Source of the DNA: Devosia riboflavina
GTDB lineage: Bacteria > Pseudomonadota > Alphaproteobacteria > Rhizobiales > Devosiaceae
NCBI RefSeq assembly: GCF_000743575.1
Contig: NZ_JQGC01000020.1
Span: forward strand, 1 to 64,000
DNA: 64,000 bases
Direction of reading: 5' to 3'
A program made the translations under genes and the position numbers. Shown piece by piece: positions 30,689-40,052 of this stretch (within the stretch, counting starts at the first letter, position 1; the number at the start of each line of letters is the position of its first letter). The notes below the pieces were generated by a model. That model did not search any database. It had not been told where the DNA came from and saw nothing but the letters and a program-made list of their open reading frames with translations.

Positions 30689-32050
30689 TCAGACTGCTAC
30701 CTCTGGATGCCTAGGTAACCTTACCCTGGCGCGCAGGCCGCCCTCCGGGTTAGGAGCTAGGCTAACATCGCCGCCATGAGCACGGAGAATCGCACGGGCG
30801 ATCGGCAGTCCAAGGCCAATCCCTCCGGTGTCCCGCGACCGCGAGCCTTCCAGCCGTGTGAAGGGATCGAAGACGCGGTCGAGATCCTTGGGCGGAATGC
30901 CGGGGCCATAGTCGTCGATAAGAATTTCCGCGTCACGGCCTTTATCCTCAACCGTCACCCGAGCGCCCTCGCCATAGCGTTGTGCATTCTCGAGGAGATT
31001 TCGGAGGGCACGACGCATTGGCGTCAGTCGAACAAAGGCGATCACCGACTGCTCCGCATCCACCATGATCCTGGGGCCTGTCTCGGACAACTCTCGCGCG
31101 AGGGCGCGCACAAGTTCGGCGAGGTCCATCTCCTCCATCGGCTGATCCGTTGAGATGCCGCGCGCGAAGGCCAGCGTCGTCTCGACCATGTCCTGCATCT
31201 CGTCGAGGGAGGCGATCATCCGCTCGCGGGTCTCGTCGTCATCCACCATTTCGGCGCGCACCTTGAGGGCCGTGATCGGCGAGCGAAGGTCGTGGCCGAG
31301 CGCTGTCAGCATCCGGGTCCGATCGGTGATCATTCGGGTGAGCCGGGCATTCATCCGCGCCAACGCATCGGAGAGCACGCGCACCTCCTGTGGGCCTCCC
31401 GCAGGCATGCTCGGCATCTCGCCATCCAATTCCACCTGGTCCGCTGCGGCGGCTAGTTGGCTCAGCGGAGTCGTGATCCGTCGCAAGCCCAGCCAGAGTG
31501 CCGCCATAATGAGCGCCAGCGACAAGAGAGTGGCGCCGACGATTGCAGGCGGCGCCTGGAGGTTGGGCGGCTGGAACCTAGCGGTGACGTTGAGCCAGTC
31601 GTTGTCGCCGAGCGGGGCCGATATCCGGAACTCGACAGGAGCGCCCCCGGAAACAAGCATCCGTTCATGAAGCCAGTCGAGCACCGCCGGAGGCTCGATC
31701 AGCGCTCCATCATGGGGAGATACCAAGACCTCCTCCGCGCGCAGGTCGAGCGCGGCTGTCGTCAGATGCCAAGGCTCACCAACCTCGACCAACGGCGCCC
31801 GGTCCAGGCTGAACCGCACCAAGCGGGAATTCGCGGCGGCAAGGATGCTCTCGCGGCTGCCCTCTGGCGCTCCCTCGAGCACGCTGGCAACTGCGACGGC
31901 GCGTTCCACGGTCTCGAGGCGCTGGGCGGCTCTTATCGCGGCGCCACGCTCGTCCGCGAAGAGCCACGCGCTGATCACCTGCGCCGCCAGGAACGCGCCC
32001 ATGATCAGAAGCGCCAATTGCCCCAACAAACTGCGGGGAAGGAGGCGCAT
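30689..32050 (-). CDS. Sensor histidine kinase (OmpR-type partner)
   Basis: A 453-residue membrane kinase. One membrane segment lies near residues 10-30 and another near 185-205, with a periplasmic domain of about 150 residues between them. HAMP follows, then the H-box TALGHDLRSPITALK, the N-box LLENAQRYGEG and G-boxes (DYGPGIPP, GGIGLGLPIA). The ATG at 32048-32050 overlaps the regulator stop as ATGA. The signal is unknown; the neighbouring EF-hand protein gene is a likely target or partner. Confidence 0.9.
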   Translation of the reverse strand: MRLLPRSLLGQLALLIMGAFLAAQVISAWLFADERGAAIRAAQRLETVERAVAVASVLEGAPEGSRESILAAANSRLVRFSLDRAPLVEVGEPWHLTTAALDLRAEEVLVSPHDGALIEPPAVLDWLHERMLVSGGAPVEFRISAPLGDNDWLNVTARFQPPNLQAPPAIVGATLLSLALIMAALWLGLRRITTPLSQLAAAADQVELDGEMPSMPAGGPQEVRVLSDALARMNARLTRMITDRTRMLTALGHDLRSPITALKVRAEMVDDDETRERMIASLDEMQDMVETTLAFARGISTDQPMEEMDLAELVRALARELSETGPRIMVDAEQSVIAFVRLTPMRRALRNLLENAQRYGEGARVTVEDKGRDAEILIDDYGPGIPPKDLDRVFDPFTRLEGSRSRDTGGIGLGLPIARAILRAHGGDVSLAPNPEGGLRARVRLPRHPEVAV

Positions 32051-32784
32051 CACGTCACCTCGCGCACATCGGCGGCAAGGCTGTACCCACCCGCGCGGAC
32101 CGTCGCGATGATCTGCGGGTGCGACGGGTCCGTTTCGATCTTCCGGCGCAGGCGGCTGACTTGATTGTCGATGGTTCGGTCGAACACATCGGCGGCACGT
32201 CCGCTGGTGACGTCGAGCAACTGGTCGCGCGACAGCACGAAGCGCGGCCGTTCGAGAAAAGCCGTGAGAAGCTTGAACTCCGCCGTGGTCAGCGAGACCT
32301 CCGCCCGGCCATCCCCGCAACTAAGCACCCGGGTGTCGGTGTCGAGGATCCAGCCTGCGAAGGCCAGCTTCCGCCCGCCGAGCCGGCCCGCGAGCGGTTC
32401 GGGGCGCTCCGAACGACGCAGGATCGCTTTCACGCGCGCCAGAAGCTCGCGTGGATTAAACGGCTTCACGAGGTAGTCGTCAGCGCCGACCTCAAGCCCG
32501 ACAATCCGGTCCGTATCATCGCTGAGGGCGCTCAGCATCAGAACCGGCGGCCCACCCGAGGAGGCGAGGCGCCGTGCCGCCGAAAGTCCGTCCTCACCGG
32601 GCATCATCACGTCCAGCACGATCAAGTCGAAGCGGCCTGACTTGAGATGCGCGTCCATCTCCTTGGTGTCCTTGGCGGCGGTAGCCCGCATTCCGTTCTT
32701 CTCAAGATAGCGCGTCACGGCATCGCGGATCTCGCGATGATCGTCGACGACAAGAATATGCGGGTTTCGGGTCTGATCGTTCAT
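32050..32784 (-). CDS. OmpR-family response regulator
   Basis: A 244-residue regulator. The receiver domain has the acidic pair in LVVDDHRE, the phosphoacceptor Asp in IVLDVMMPG and the Lys in YLVKPFNP. The C-terminal winged helix has EVSLTTAEFKLL and RTIDNQVSRLRRKIE. Divergent from the EF-hand gene, with the shared 170-bp gap as the likely control region. Confidence 0.92.
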   Translation of the reverse strand: MNDQTRNPHILVVDDHREIRDAVTRYLEKNGMRATAAKDTKEMDAHLKSGRFDLIVLDVMMPGEDGLSAARRLASSGGPPVLMLSALSDDTDRIVGLEVGADDYLVKPFNPRELLARVKAILRRSERPEPLAGRLGGRKLAFAGWILDTDTRVLSCGDGRAEVSLTTAEFKLLTAFLERPRFVLSRDQLLDVTSGRAADVFDRTIDNQVSRLRRKIETDPSHPQIIATVRAGGYSLAADVREVT

Positions 32785-32955
32785 GCGATCTTCATAGCGT
32801 GATTTCTTCTTTCCCTAGCCATCATTTGGGTCGTGATCTGTCGCAGGCGCGGGTTTTGCGACAGACCGTTACAATTTGCCCGCCTCCTGGCACAGGCCCG
32901 CGACAGGCCGCGCCCATCTTCTCCTCACCGAAACAACATCCCAAGAGGTGACAAG

Positions 32956-33477
32956 ATGAAACGCAAGACAATGCTGACCCTGAGTGCTGCCGCCACCATC
33001 GCGATCATTGGCACGATCGCCGCCCCCGCAATTGCTGAGAGCTGGGGGCCCGCGCAGATGATGCAACGAATGCACGGCTCCGAAGGGGGCTTCATGCAAG
33101 GCAACCGCGGCGCAGGGCCGATGATGATGCAGGATGAGCACGGTCCAATGGGCATGGGCGACCTAGCCGATAACCCTGTCTACACGTCCTTCGATTCCGA
33201 CGGTAACGGCACGGTGACAACAGCAGAGTTGGAAGCCGGCCTTGCCGCGCTTCATGCCGAGCACGACGCTGACGACAACGGCGCGCTATCTTCTGATGAG
33301 TTTTCGGCCCTCTTTGCGGACGTCACCGGCAGCATGGCTGGGCGCCCCTTCGCAATGCTCGACGCCGACGGTGACGGTCAAATCAGCGCCGACGAAATGG
33401 CATTTCCGGCACAGATGATGGCCCGCATGCCGGCGCGGCACGGATCCGCGCCGGACGCTGGTACCGAACAACAGTGA
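32956..33477 (+). CDS. Secreted EF-hand protein
   Basis: A 173-residue protein with a signal peptide (about residues 1-29, likely cleavage after AIAE). A Met/Gly/Gln-rich stretch follows, then EF-hand loops: DSDGNGTVTTAE, DADDNGALSSDE and DADGDGQISADE. It probably binds calcium in the periplasm. The ATG at 32956 has AGAGGTG ahead of it and gives a proper signal peptide. The Met-rich part (MMQRM, GPMMMQ) might bind copper. Next to a two-component system and a b561 gene. Confidence 0.85.
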   Translation: MKRKTMLTLSAAATIAIIGTIAAPAIAESWGPAQMMQRMHGSEGGFMQGNRGAGPMMMQDEHGPMGMGDLADNPVYTSFDSDGNGTVTTAELEAGLAALHAEHDADDNGALSSDEFSALFADVTGSMAGRPFAMLDADGDGQISADEMAFPAQMMARMPARHGSAPDAGTEQQ

Positions 33478-33538
33478 CAAGCGCTAGCGGCTGGCGCCCC
33501 GTCTGCGCCAGCCAACCAAGTGCGAGAGGACCTGATCC

Positions 33539-34042
33539 ATGTCCGTCCAACAAAACGTTCCGCAAGGATACTCCGCTACCCAGATCGCTCTGCACTGGGC
33601 CGTCGCGGTACTGATCGCCGCGCAATTCCTCTTTAAGGACGCCATCTCAAACGCGTGGGACGCGATCGGCGCGGGAAAGACCTTCGCCTTCGATCCACTG
33701 ATCCTCGCCCATGTGGGTGGCGGTGGCCTGATCCTTGCACTGGTCGTCTGGCGACTGGTCTTGCGCCTCAAGCGCGGCGTCCCCGCACCGCCCGAAAACG
33801 AACCCGGCGCGCTCAAGACCCTCAGCCATGTGGCGCATTGGGCCTTCTACGCGGTCTTAGCCGCAATGACCGTCACTGGGTCGCTCGCCTGGTTCGGCTA
33901 TGTGACTCAGGCCGCGCAGGCTCACAACACTCTCAAAATTGCCCTCCTGGCGCTCGTCGGGCTGCATGTGCTGGCGGTGCCGTTCCACCGCGTAGTCCTG
34001 AAGAACAACGTGATGCGGCGGATGATCCGGCCTGCCGAATAG
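33539..34042 (+). CDS. Cytochrome b561 family protein
   Basis: A 167-residue protein with four membrane segments. The family His residues are visible: one early (IALHWAVAV), one in LAHVGGGG, one in SHVAHWAFY and one in ALVGLHVLAVPFHR. Such proteins carry electrons across the inner membrane, in some cases from quinone or as superoxide oxidase. It follows the EF-hand gene at 61 bp on the same strand. Confidence 0.88.
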   Translation: MSVQQNVPQGYSATQIALHWAVAVLIAAQFLFKDAISNAWDAIGAGKTFAFDPLILAHVGGGGLILALVVWRLVLRLKRGVPAPPENEPGALKTLSHVAHWAFYAVLAAMTVTGSLAWFGYVTQAAQAHNTLKIALLALVGLHVLAVPFHRVVLKNNVMRRMIRPAE

Positions 34043-34130
34043 TGCCGAGATCATGCGGGCCGGTCGTACCGTTAAACGTCGAGAGCTTCGCCCAACGAGA
34101 AGCCCTCAACGACGCGGGAACCAAGGGGTG

Positions 34131-35876
34131 CTAACTCGTTAAATCTTTCCAGCCCTGGTCGAGAGCCGCAGAGTAGCGCCTGAGCAAGTAGGCCTCGGTC
34201 AAAAGGCCTATGACCTTTCTGCTGGTAATGTTTTCCACGACAGCAAGCTCTTCACTGCCTTCCCGCTCAAACATGGCAGCCGCATCACTGGCGTTGATGC
34301 CCGCTAGCAGGAAGCGGTCCTTATGCCGCAATAGGGGTTCGATCGTTTCCAGCGGCTCCTCGCCTTCCCAAGGCTGATACGCTTCTGCGACAAGAACGAT
34401 ACCCTCATAAGCGCCACTGCTGTCCATCGCCACCACGCGTTCCGTCGATCCCAGCGGAAAACGCTGGCGAAACTCCGACAATGACGTTTCCTTCTCTATG
34501 GTCGTTATGTCCCGGCGCATAATTGCGCCGACCGTGAGGCTGCGAATTCGACCTATATCATAGGGCGCACGAATGCTCTCGCCACGTAGATGTAAGCGCC
34601 AGGTCGAGAATGAGAAGCCAAACATTTCCCGGACCAAGACGCCAGAAATCGCAGACGCCACCATTACGGCACCAGAGATTGCAAGATCGTTGGTCGTTTC
34701 CAGGATCAGGAAAGTCAGGGTGAGGGGGCCGCCAACCACCCCGGTGGCCACTGCCGCCATTCCGACTACGGCCGCCAATCCCACATCCACCTGCATACCA
34801 ATAAGGGATGCGCCCATTGCGCTGATCTTCCCGATCAACGCGCCCAAAAATAGCGACGCGAAAAACAGGCCGCCGCGAAAGCCGGCGCCCAGAGATATGG
34901 CTGATGCCATCGACTTCAAGACCAGGAGACCGACGAGCGCGAAGAGCCCAAAGGACTGACTGAATTGAAGATGTAGAGCACCGTGACCAGAGGAGAGCAC
35001 TTGTGGCGTAATCAGGCCCAATCCGCCAACAGCAAGTCCCCCTATTGCCGGCCTTAGCCAGATCGGCAATCTGCTTGCCACAAGGGCGCGTTCCACCAGA
35101 CCCACGAAACGCATCAGCATCACGGCAAAGCTTCCGCCGATGAGACCTAAGGCAACGAACGCTACGATATCGTATGGGCCGACGGCTGCGATGGCCCCCA
35201 GTTCAATATGGGTCTGGACGGCACCGAGCTGCACTGCCAGCAGGTTTCCGGCCAAGGCGGCTCCGACCACCGGGGCGAGAAGACCAATGGAGTATATCCC
35301 AACGATGAGTTCGAATGCATAAAAGGCGCCTGTTAGCGGTGCGCCGAATGCGGCGGCGATGGCACCAGCGGCACCGCAGCCGACCAGCATACGCACCTCG
35401 TTCCGACGCAGACGAAATCTTGTAGCGAGCCAGGAACCAGCAGCGCTTGCCAACTGGGTATATCCGGCCTCGAGTCCCACGGACGCGCCGAAACTGCTCG
35501 AAATCACTGTCTGCGACGTGATGACTGCACTCTCCCGCATAGACATTCGGCCACCGTGCAGAGCGTTGGCCTCGATGGGATCGACCGGTTGGCGCTTCCT
35601 GTACTTGCGATTGAGCACAATGGTGGCTCCCATTAGTATCCCGCCTACAGCGGGAACCGTAGCCAACAGCGGGTGCCCCAACGCGGCCTGTTCGCTCAGC
35701 CGTGCCCCAGCTCCAAGTCCGAACAGGGCGTGATGTAGAACTTGGGTTAGATTACTGACGCCTGTAACGACCAGCCCGCCGAGTGCGCCGACAACCGAAC
35801 CCAGCACGAACAAAAGCGTGCTCCGCAGGTGGCCGAAACGCCCCGCGAGTTTGGGTAGCCGGAAGAAGCCGAACAT
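34131..35876 (-). CDS. ClC-family chloride channel/antiporter with CBS domains
   Basis: A 581-residue membrane protein of the ClC type, about 435 residues of channel followed by a pair of CBS domains (about 445-575). The gating-Glu segment reads SFGASVGLEAGYTQ, where the classical form has GREGP; the Glu is kept. The helix N motif reads GAGFRGGLFFASLFLGA. The variant filter is common among bacterial ClC-like proteins, so ion selectivity is unclear. Stands alone on the minus strand. Confidence 0.85.
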   Translation of the reverse strand: MFGFFRLPKLAGRFGHLRSTLLFVLGSVVGALGGLVVTGVSNLTQVLHHALFGLGAGARLSEQAALGHPLLATVPAVGGILMGATIVLNRKYRKRQPVDPIEANALHGGRMSMRESAVITSQTVISSSFGASVGLEAGYTQLASAAGSWLATRFRLRRNEVRMLVGCGAAGAIAAAFGAPLTGAFYAFELIVGIYSIGLLAPVVGAALAGNLLAVQLGAVQTHIELGAIAAVGPYDIVAFVALGLIGGSFAVMLMRFVGLVERALVASRLPIWLRPAIGGLAVGGLGLITPQVLSSGHGALHLQFSQSFGLFALVGLLVLKSMASAISLGAGFRGGLFFASLFLGALIGKISAMGASLIGMQVDVGLAAVVGMAAVATGVVGGPLTLTFLILETTNDLAISGAVMVASAISGVLVREMFGFSFSTWRLHLRGESIRAPYDIGRIRSLTVGAIMRRDITTIEKETSLSEFRQRFPLGSTERVVAMDSSGAYEGIVLVAEAYQPWEGEEPLETIEPLLRHKDRFLLAGINASDAAAMFEREGSEELAVVENITSRKVIGLLTEAYLLRRYSAALDQGWKDLTS

Positions 35877-35900
35877 AGCAATATCGTTCCATTGGGAGCG

Positions 35901-37343
35901 TCAAACGGCGACGAAGCGGCCGGTTCCAGCAATGTCGTTTAGCACGCCTTTGCGAAGATAGGAGGCCATGGCATCGATTGCCGATATCTCCAGATTGGCA
36001 CGGTCAACGCCAAATTTGGCTGGCACTCCCTGCTCGGTGACGTAGGCGACCCGGTATCGCTTTTTTGCATCGAGCACCTCCTGACCGGCATGGATATCTA
36101 CCACGCGATGTCCTGGCGGGTTTTCGATGCGCCCAAATACCGTGAGGCCCCGGAAGCGTTTCACATAGCCGCCCATCTGGCCGAAGGGATCAGCGGAAAA
36201 CGTGCGCTCGAGATTGTCTTCGACCATCTCCCATATTTCCACGCCGGTCAGTTCCACGGTCGAAACTGCAGGATTGGTGGGAATAATGTTCCACAAGTCG
36301 TTTTGGGATATTGGGCCGGGCGGAATGGGCGCGCCGTAGCGCCAGCCGTTAGAGAAGCCGATTGCGGTTCCGGCCACGTCACAGATCGCAGCCAAGAGAA
36401 AGTCATCCATCGGTGCGTCCATGCTAGTCGCCCGGTGCAAGGGCTTGGCGGTTGAGCCGACGATCTCGCTCAGCATTGCCCGATGCGGCGCCATCGCGCG
36501 CTCCACGAGCTCCGCAATGTCGGCCTGCTCCGGTATCGTGTCGTCAATCGGGATGAGCTGGTGCTTGACCAAGTCGATGCGCCCATCATCAAGGCTCACG
36601 GTCATCTTACCGATGAAAGATCCGTGGCAGCCCGATTGCATGATCAGAGTCTGACCAATCCGGGCGGGATGGGACAGCCGGTTGTGCGTATGGCCGCTGA
36701 CGATGATGTCGATCCCAGCGACCGACTCCGCCAGCAAGCAATCCTGGGGGAAACCTTGATGCGACAGGACAACGATGATGTCGGCTTCATCTGTCTTGGC
36801 CTGCTCGATCGCAGAATGCAGCTCACTTAATCCAGACGTAAACTGCAGGCCGCCGGCAAAGCGTGGTGGCATGGACTTATCGATTATGGTGGCAGCGAGG
36901 CCGATTACAGCCACGCGTATCCCTCCGCGCTCAAAAATCATCTGAGCTGAGAAAGGTCGTTCGCCCGTGGAGGGGTCAATGCAATTCGCGGCGAGCATAG
37001 GGTAGTTTAGCTGTGACGTAAGGGACTTCAGATGCCCGGGGCCCCACGCGAAATCCCAATGTGCTGTCATGGCGTCGATTCCCAACGCATTGAGCATTGG
37101 GATCAGCGCCTCACCCCTTGAATGCACTGCAGGAAATGTGCCGTGAAACGTATCGCCGTTGTCGAGGAAGACGAGGGCGCCCGCAGTCTCCCCCCGTAAA
37201 CCGGCCACGACGCTTGCAATCCGGGCAAGTCCACCCATTGTCGGAAACTGTGGGCCACCGGGCGACCAGATGATCTCGGCATGTGGTTCAAGATAGCCGT
37301 GCAGATCATTCATCTGGACAATAGTCAGGAGACGCTTGCCCAT
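35901..37343 (-). CDS. SoxB/5'-nucleotidase-like metallohydrolase
   Basis: A 480-residue, two-domain protein of the 5'-nucleotidase/SoxB superfamily. Metal-site motifs: QMNDLHGYLEPH, FLDNGDTFHG, ALGIDAMTAHWDFAWG, LSHQGF and VSGHTHNRL. Nucleotidases read GNHEFD in the fourth motif, whereas SoxB thiosulfohydrolases read GHWEF; here AHWDF is the SoxB form. No signal peptide is seen, unlike secreted SoxB. The sulfur genes that follow suggest hydrolysis of a sulfur-bound or phosphate ester substrate, but this is inference. Confidence 0.75.
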   Translation of the reverse strand: MGKRLLTIVQMNDLHGYLEPHAEIIWSPGGPQFPTMGGLARIASVVAGLRGETAGALVFLDNGDTFHGTFPAVHSRGEALIPMLNALGIDAMTAHWDFAWGPGHLKSLTSQLNYPMLAANCIDPSTGERPFSAQMIFERGGIRVAVIGLAATIIDKSMPPRFAGGLQFTSGLSELHSAIEQAKTDEADIIVVLSHQGFPQDCLLAESVAGIDIIVSGHTHNRLSHPARIGQTLIMQSGCHGSFIGKMTVSLDDGRIDLVKHQLIPIDDTIPEQADIAELVERAMAPHRAMLSEIVGSTAKPLHRATSMDAPMDDFLLAAICDVAGTAIGFSNGWRYGAPIPPGPISQNDLWNIIPTNPAVSTVELTGVEIWEMVEDNLERTFSADPFGQMGGYVKRFRGLTVFGRIENPPGHRVVDIHAGQEVLDAKKRYRVAYVTEQGVPAKFGVDRANLEISAIDAMASYLRKGVLNDIAGTGRFVAV

Positions 37344-37367
37344 GTCTTTTGTCTCCCTTCTCGCCCT

Positions 37368-38021
37368 TTAAAGCACTACGACGTTGGCGCCCTGCGGCAC
37401 ACGGCCGTAGAGGTCGATCACATCTTGATTCATCAGGCGGATGCAACCCGACGAGACGGCAGTACCGATCGTCTCGGGCTGCGTGGTGCCGTGAATGCGG
37501 AAAAGAGTATCTTTGCCATCCTTGAACAAATAGAGGGCGCGCGGGCCCAATGGGTTCTCCGCGCCGCCTTCCATGCCGCCTGACCACTGGGCGTAACGCT
37601 CTGGTTCTCGCTTGATCATGTCCTGCGTGGGTGTCCAGCGCGGCCATTCCCGCTTCAGGGCAATGTTGGCGGTGCCCTTGAACTCAAGGCCCTCCTTGCC
37701 TACACCCACGCCGTATCGAAGGGCCTTGCCGTCTTCCTGTACCAAGTAGAGGAAACGGCTAGTTGTATCGACCACTACGGTACCGGGCGGCTCGCTCGTC
37801 GGAAAATCTACTATCTGCCGCAGATATTGAGGATCCACCTTCGCGACGTCGATCGGAGCCACTGGAAATTTCTCGTTGAGCGGTGCGGCATACCGCATGG
37901 CATCGGCGGAGTTGATCAACGGTGCCGCAGTTTGCTGGATTGGCGCGGTCGTTGCACAGGCGGCCAGTAGCGAAGCAGTCGCAGCGACAAGAGCAAAGTC
38001 TCGAATGCGAAGAAGATTCAT
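37368..38021 (-). CDS. L,D-transpeptidase lipoprotein (copy 1)
   Basis: A 217-residue YkuD/ErfK-family enzyme with a lipobox (SLLAAC) after a short signal segment. The active site reads FRIHGTTQ and AVSSGCIRLM, with the catalytic Cys in SSGC. Such enzymes make 3-3 cross-links in peptidoglycan or anchor lipoproteins. The ATG at 38019-38021 gives a clean lipoprotein signal. About 50 bp upstream is a CTTAAG-N5-CTTAAA box. A second copy, related over most of its length, is at 47831. Confidence 0.88.
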   Translation of the reverse strand: MNLLRIRDFALVAATASLLAACATTAPIQQTAAPLINSADAMRYAAPLNEKFPVAPIDVAKVDPQYLRQIVDFPTSEPPGTVVVDTTSRFLYLVQEDGKALRYGVGVGKEGLEFKGTANIALKREWPRWTPTQDMIKREPERYAQWSGGMEGGAENPLGPRALYLFKDGKDTLFRIHGTTQPETIGTAVSSGCIRLMNQDVIDLYGRVPQGANVVVL

Positions 38022-38070
38022 TTTTTGTGACCGCAGAGTTGAAGAGTTTGACCGCATCGGCAGGGCCCAC

Positions 38071-38087
38071 CTTAAGGCAGGCTTAAA
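38071..38087. promoter_or_regulatory. PmrA/QseB-type box before L,D-transpeptidase 1
   Basis: CTTAAG, 5 bp (gcagg), CTTAAA. Matches the known PmrA/QseB two-repeat site with one mismatch. About 50 bp upstream of the transpeptidase start on the minus strand. Confidence 0.55.
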
Positions 38088-38117
38088 CGTCGGCACCTCC
38101 TTCAAGGTTTCCTCGGC

Positions 38118-38148
38118 TTGACATCATATTATATTAGATTATGCTAAT
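38118..38148 (+). promoter_or_regulatory. Promoter and ArsR operator of the peroxiredoxin operon
   Basis: A TTGACA -35 (38118-38123) is followed after 16 bp by TATGCT, a -10-like hexamer (38140-38145). The inverted repeat ATTAG-N6-CTAAT (38133-38148) covers the -10. AT-rich palindromes over the promoter are typical of ArsR/BigR repressors, so binding by one of the two local ArsR proteins is likely. Confidence 0.65.
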
Positions 38149-38174
38149 TTATGGAATAAGAAAAAGGGTGATCC

Positions 38175-38807
38175 ATGAATCAGGAATTGAGGTCGGCTTC
38201 CATACGGATCGGAAGCACAGCTCCAAAGTTCGAAGCTCGCTCCACGATGGGCGTACGGAGGCTGTCAGATTATCGAGGGCGATGGCTTGTGCTGTTTTCC
38301 CATCCAGCCGATTTCACGCCTGTCTGCACCTCGGAAATCCTGGCTTTTGCCCGGCTCCACGGCGAGTTTCTGGCACTGAACTGTGAACTTCTTGGACTCT
38401 CAGTGGATAGCTTGTTCGCCCACATGGGATGGATCGGCGCCATGGAAGGTACATTCGGCGTCACGATACCATTTCCTTTGTTGGAAGATCCCTCCATGGC
38501 CATCGCCAGGGCTTATGGCATGCTGGACCCAGATGCAGCCGACAGCGCCACTGTGCGCATGACCCTGGTCATCGATCCTGACGGGATAGTCCGGATGACC
38601 TCGACCTATCCTATGACGACCGGCCGCAGCGTGCATGAGGTGCTGCGGACGGTCCAGGCCCTGCAGGTCACCGATGCACACAACGTCTATACGCCCGAGG
38701 GTTGGTCCATTGGAGACCGGGTGATTGATGCGGATCTGATGCTAGGGACGGGCGCCGGATCACCGGATTGGTTTTTCCGCACGAGCGCACTCGGAGACAA
38801 GTCATGA
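38175..38807 (+). CDS. 1-Cys peroxiredoxin (Prx6 type, copy 1)
   Basis: A 210-residue peroxiredoxin with the active site DFTPVCTSE, peroxidatic Cys near residue 50, and no second conserved Cys in the usual resolving position. It removes peroxides, perhaps also persulfide oxidation products in this context. First gene of a probable operon peroxiredoxin-Blh-ArsR-SQR fusion. It overlaps the next gene as ATGA. A second copy is at 62316. Confidence 0.93.
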   Translation: MNQELRSASIRIGSTAPKFEARSTMGVRRLSDYRGRWLVLFSHPADFTPVCTSEILAFARLHGEFLALNCELLGLSVDSLFAHMGWIGAMEGTFGVTIPFPLLEDPSMAIARAYGMLDPDAADSATVRMTLVIDPDGIVRMTSTYPMTTGRSVHEVLRTVQALQVTDAHNVYTPEGWSIGDRVIDADLMLGTGAGSPDWFFRTSALGDKS

Positions 38808-39688
38808 GCAGTAAACCTGTCGTCAAAGGGTTCTTCGACTCACGGACCTCTTCGATCCAGTATGTGGTTCACTGCCCGCAGACCAAGCAGTGTGCCATCA
38901 TCGACCCGGTGCTCGATTTTGACGAGAAGTCCGGTGCGACCGCGACCCGGCATGCCGATGCCATCCTGGCCTATATTGGTGAGGCCGGCCTTTCGGTGCA
39001 GTGGATATTGGACACCCATCCGCATGCCGACCATTTCTCCGCCGCACGGTATCTAAAGTCCAAGACGGCGGCGCCAACTGCGATCGGCGAACGTGTGGTG
39101 GACGTTCAGAAGCTTTGGAAAGGTATCTATAACTGGCCTGACCTTGCCGAAGACGGGAGCCAGTGGGACCGCCTGTTCAAGGACGGGGAGTCCTTCAAAC
39201 TCGGCAATATTGACGCCAGCATCATGTTCTCGCCAGGCCACACAATGGCCTCGATAACCTACGTGATCGGCGACGCCGCATTTGTGCACGATACACTGTT
39301 CATGCCGGATAGCGGAACAGCCAGAGCGGACTTTCCCGGCGGCAGCGCGTCGCGTCTGTATCGCTCCATAATGGCGATCCTGGCACTTCCTGGTGAGACA
39401 CGGGTGTTTACGGGCCACGACTATCAGCCTGATGGCAGGGAACCGCTGTGGGAGTCCACGGTTGCCGAGCAGAAGGCCACCAATACCCACATGTCGACCT
39501 GCCGCAACGAGGCAGAGTTCGTCGCGGTGCGCGAAGCGCGCGATCGTAGCCTGCCAATGCCAAAATTGATCCTGCATGCGCTGCAGATCAACATCAACGG
39601 TGGGCAATTGCCACCACCCGAGGCAAACGGCAAACGCTACCTCAAATTCCCGCTCGACGCGCTGGCCGGCGCCTCGTGGGGAGATTGA
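38804..39688 (+). CDS. Persulfide dioxygenase-like MBL protein (Blh, copy 1)
   Basis: A 294-residue metallo-beta-lactamase fold protein of the ETHE1/Blh type. The iron-site motif is THPHADH, and further ligands lie in MFSPGHTMA, the Asp in VHDTLF and the His in FTGHDYQ. Such enzymes oxidise glutathione persulfide to sulfite. ATGA overlap with the peroxiredoxin supports this start. A paralog is at 50545. Confidence 0.9.
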   Translation: MSSKPVVKGFFDSRTSSIQYVVHCPQTKQCAIIDPVLDFDEKSGATATRHADAILAYIGEAGLSVQWILDTHPHADHFSAARYLKSKTAAPTAIGERVVDVQKLWKGIYNWPDLAEDGSQWDRLFKDGESFKLGNIDASIMFSPGHTMASITYVIGDAAFVHDTLFMPDSGTARADFPGGSASRLYRSIMAILALPGETRVFTGHDYQPDGREPLWESTVAEQKATNTHMSTCRNEAEFVAVREARDRSLPMPKLILHALQININGGQLPPPEANGKRYLKFPLDALAGASWGD

Positions 39689-39690
39689 TC

Positions 39691-40032
39691 GTGCTAGCCG
39701 AGGATCTGCTGCGGCTGTTGGGAAGCACGAACCGGCTCCGCATTGTCGAGCGGCTTGTGGCCGGCGAATGCTCGGTCAAGACGCTGGAGGCAGAACTTGC
39801 AATCCGGCAACCGACGCTGTCCCAGCAACTGGGTGAATTGCGCAAAGCCGGGCTGGTGATCGATCGCCGCGAAGCACAGTCGGTCCATTATTCCATGGCG
39901 CCAGATCACATCGAGCAGGTGCAGCGCGTTTTGAGCGCCTTGAACAGCGCTGACGCGCAACGATCGCATAAACCGAAATCGGAAACGCGGCCCGTCCATG
40001 CCGCACAATTTGGCCGGGTCCTTTCGGACTGA
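39691..40032 (+). CDS. ArsR-family regulator (one-Cys)
   Basis: A 113-residue winged-helix regulator with the helix-turn-helix QPTLSQQLGELRKAGLV. GTG at 39691 has GGGGAG ahead and follows the Blh stop. Persulfide sensors BigR and SqrR use two Cys; only one (GECSVK) is present here, so sensing by a disulfide or polysulfide bridge within one subunit is unlikely. It may respond differently, or act as a heterodimer with the other local ArsR protein. Confidence 0.82.
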   Translation: MLAEDLLRLLGSTNRLRIVERLVAGECSVKTLEAELAIRQPTLSQQLGELRKAGLVIDRREAQSVHYSMAPDHIEQVQRVLSALNSADAQRSHKPKSETRPVHAAQFGRVLSD

Positions 40033-40052
40033 ACGGTCACAGGAGGAGTCTC

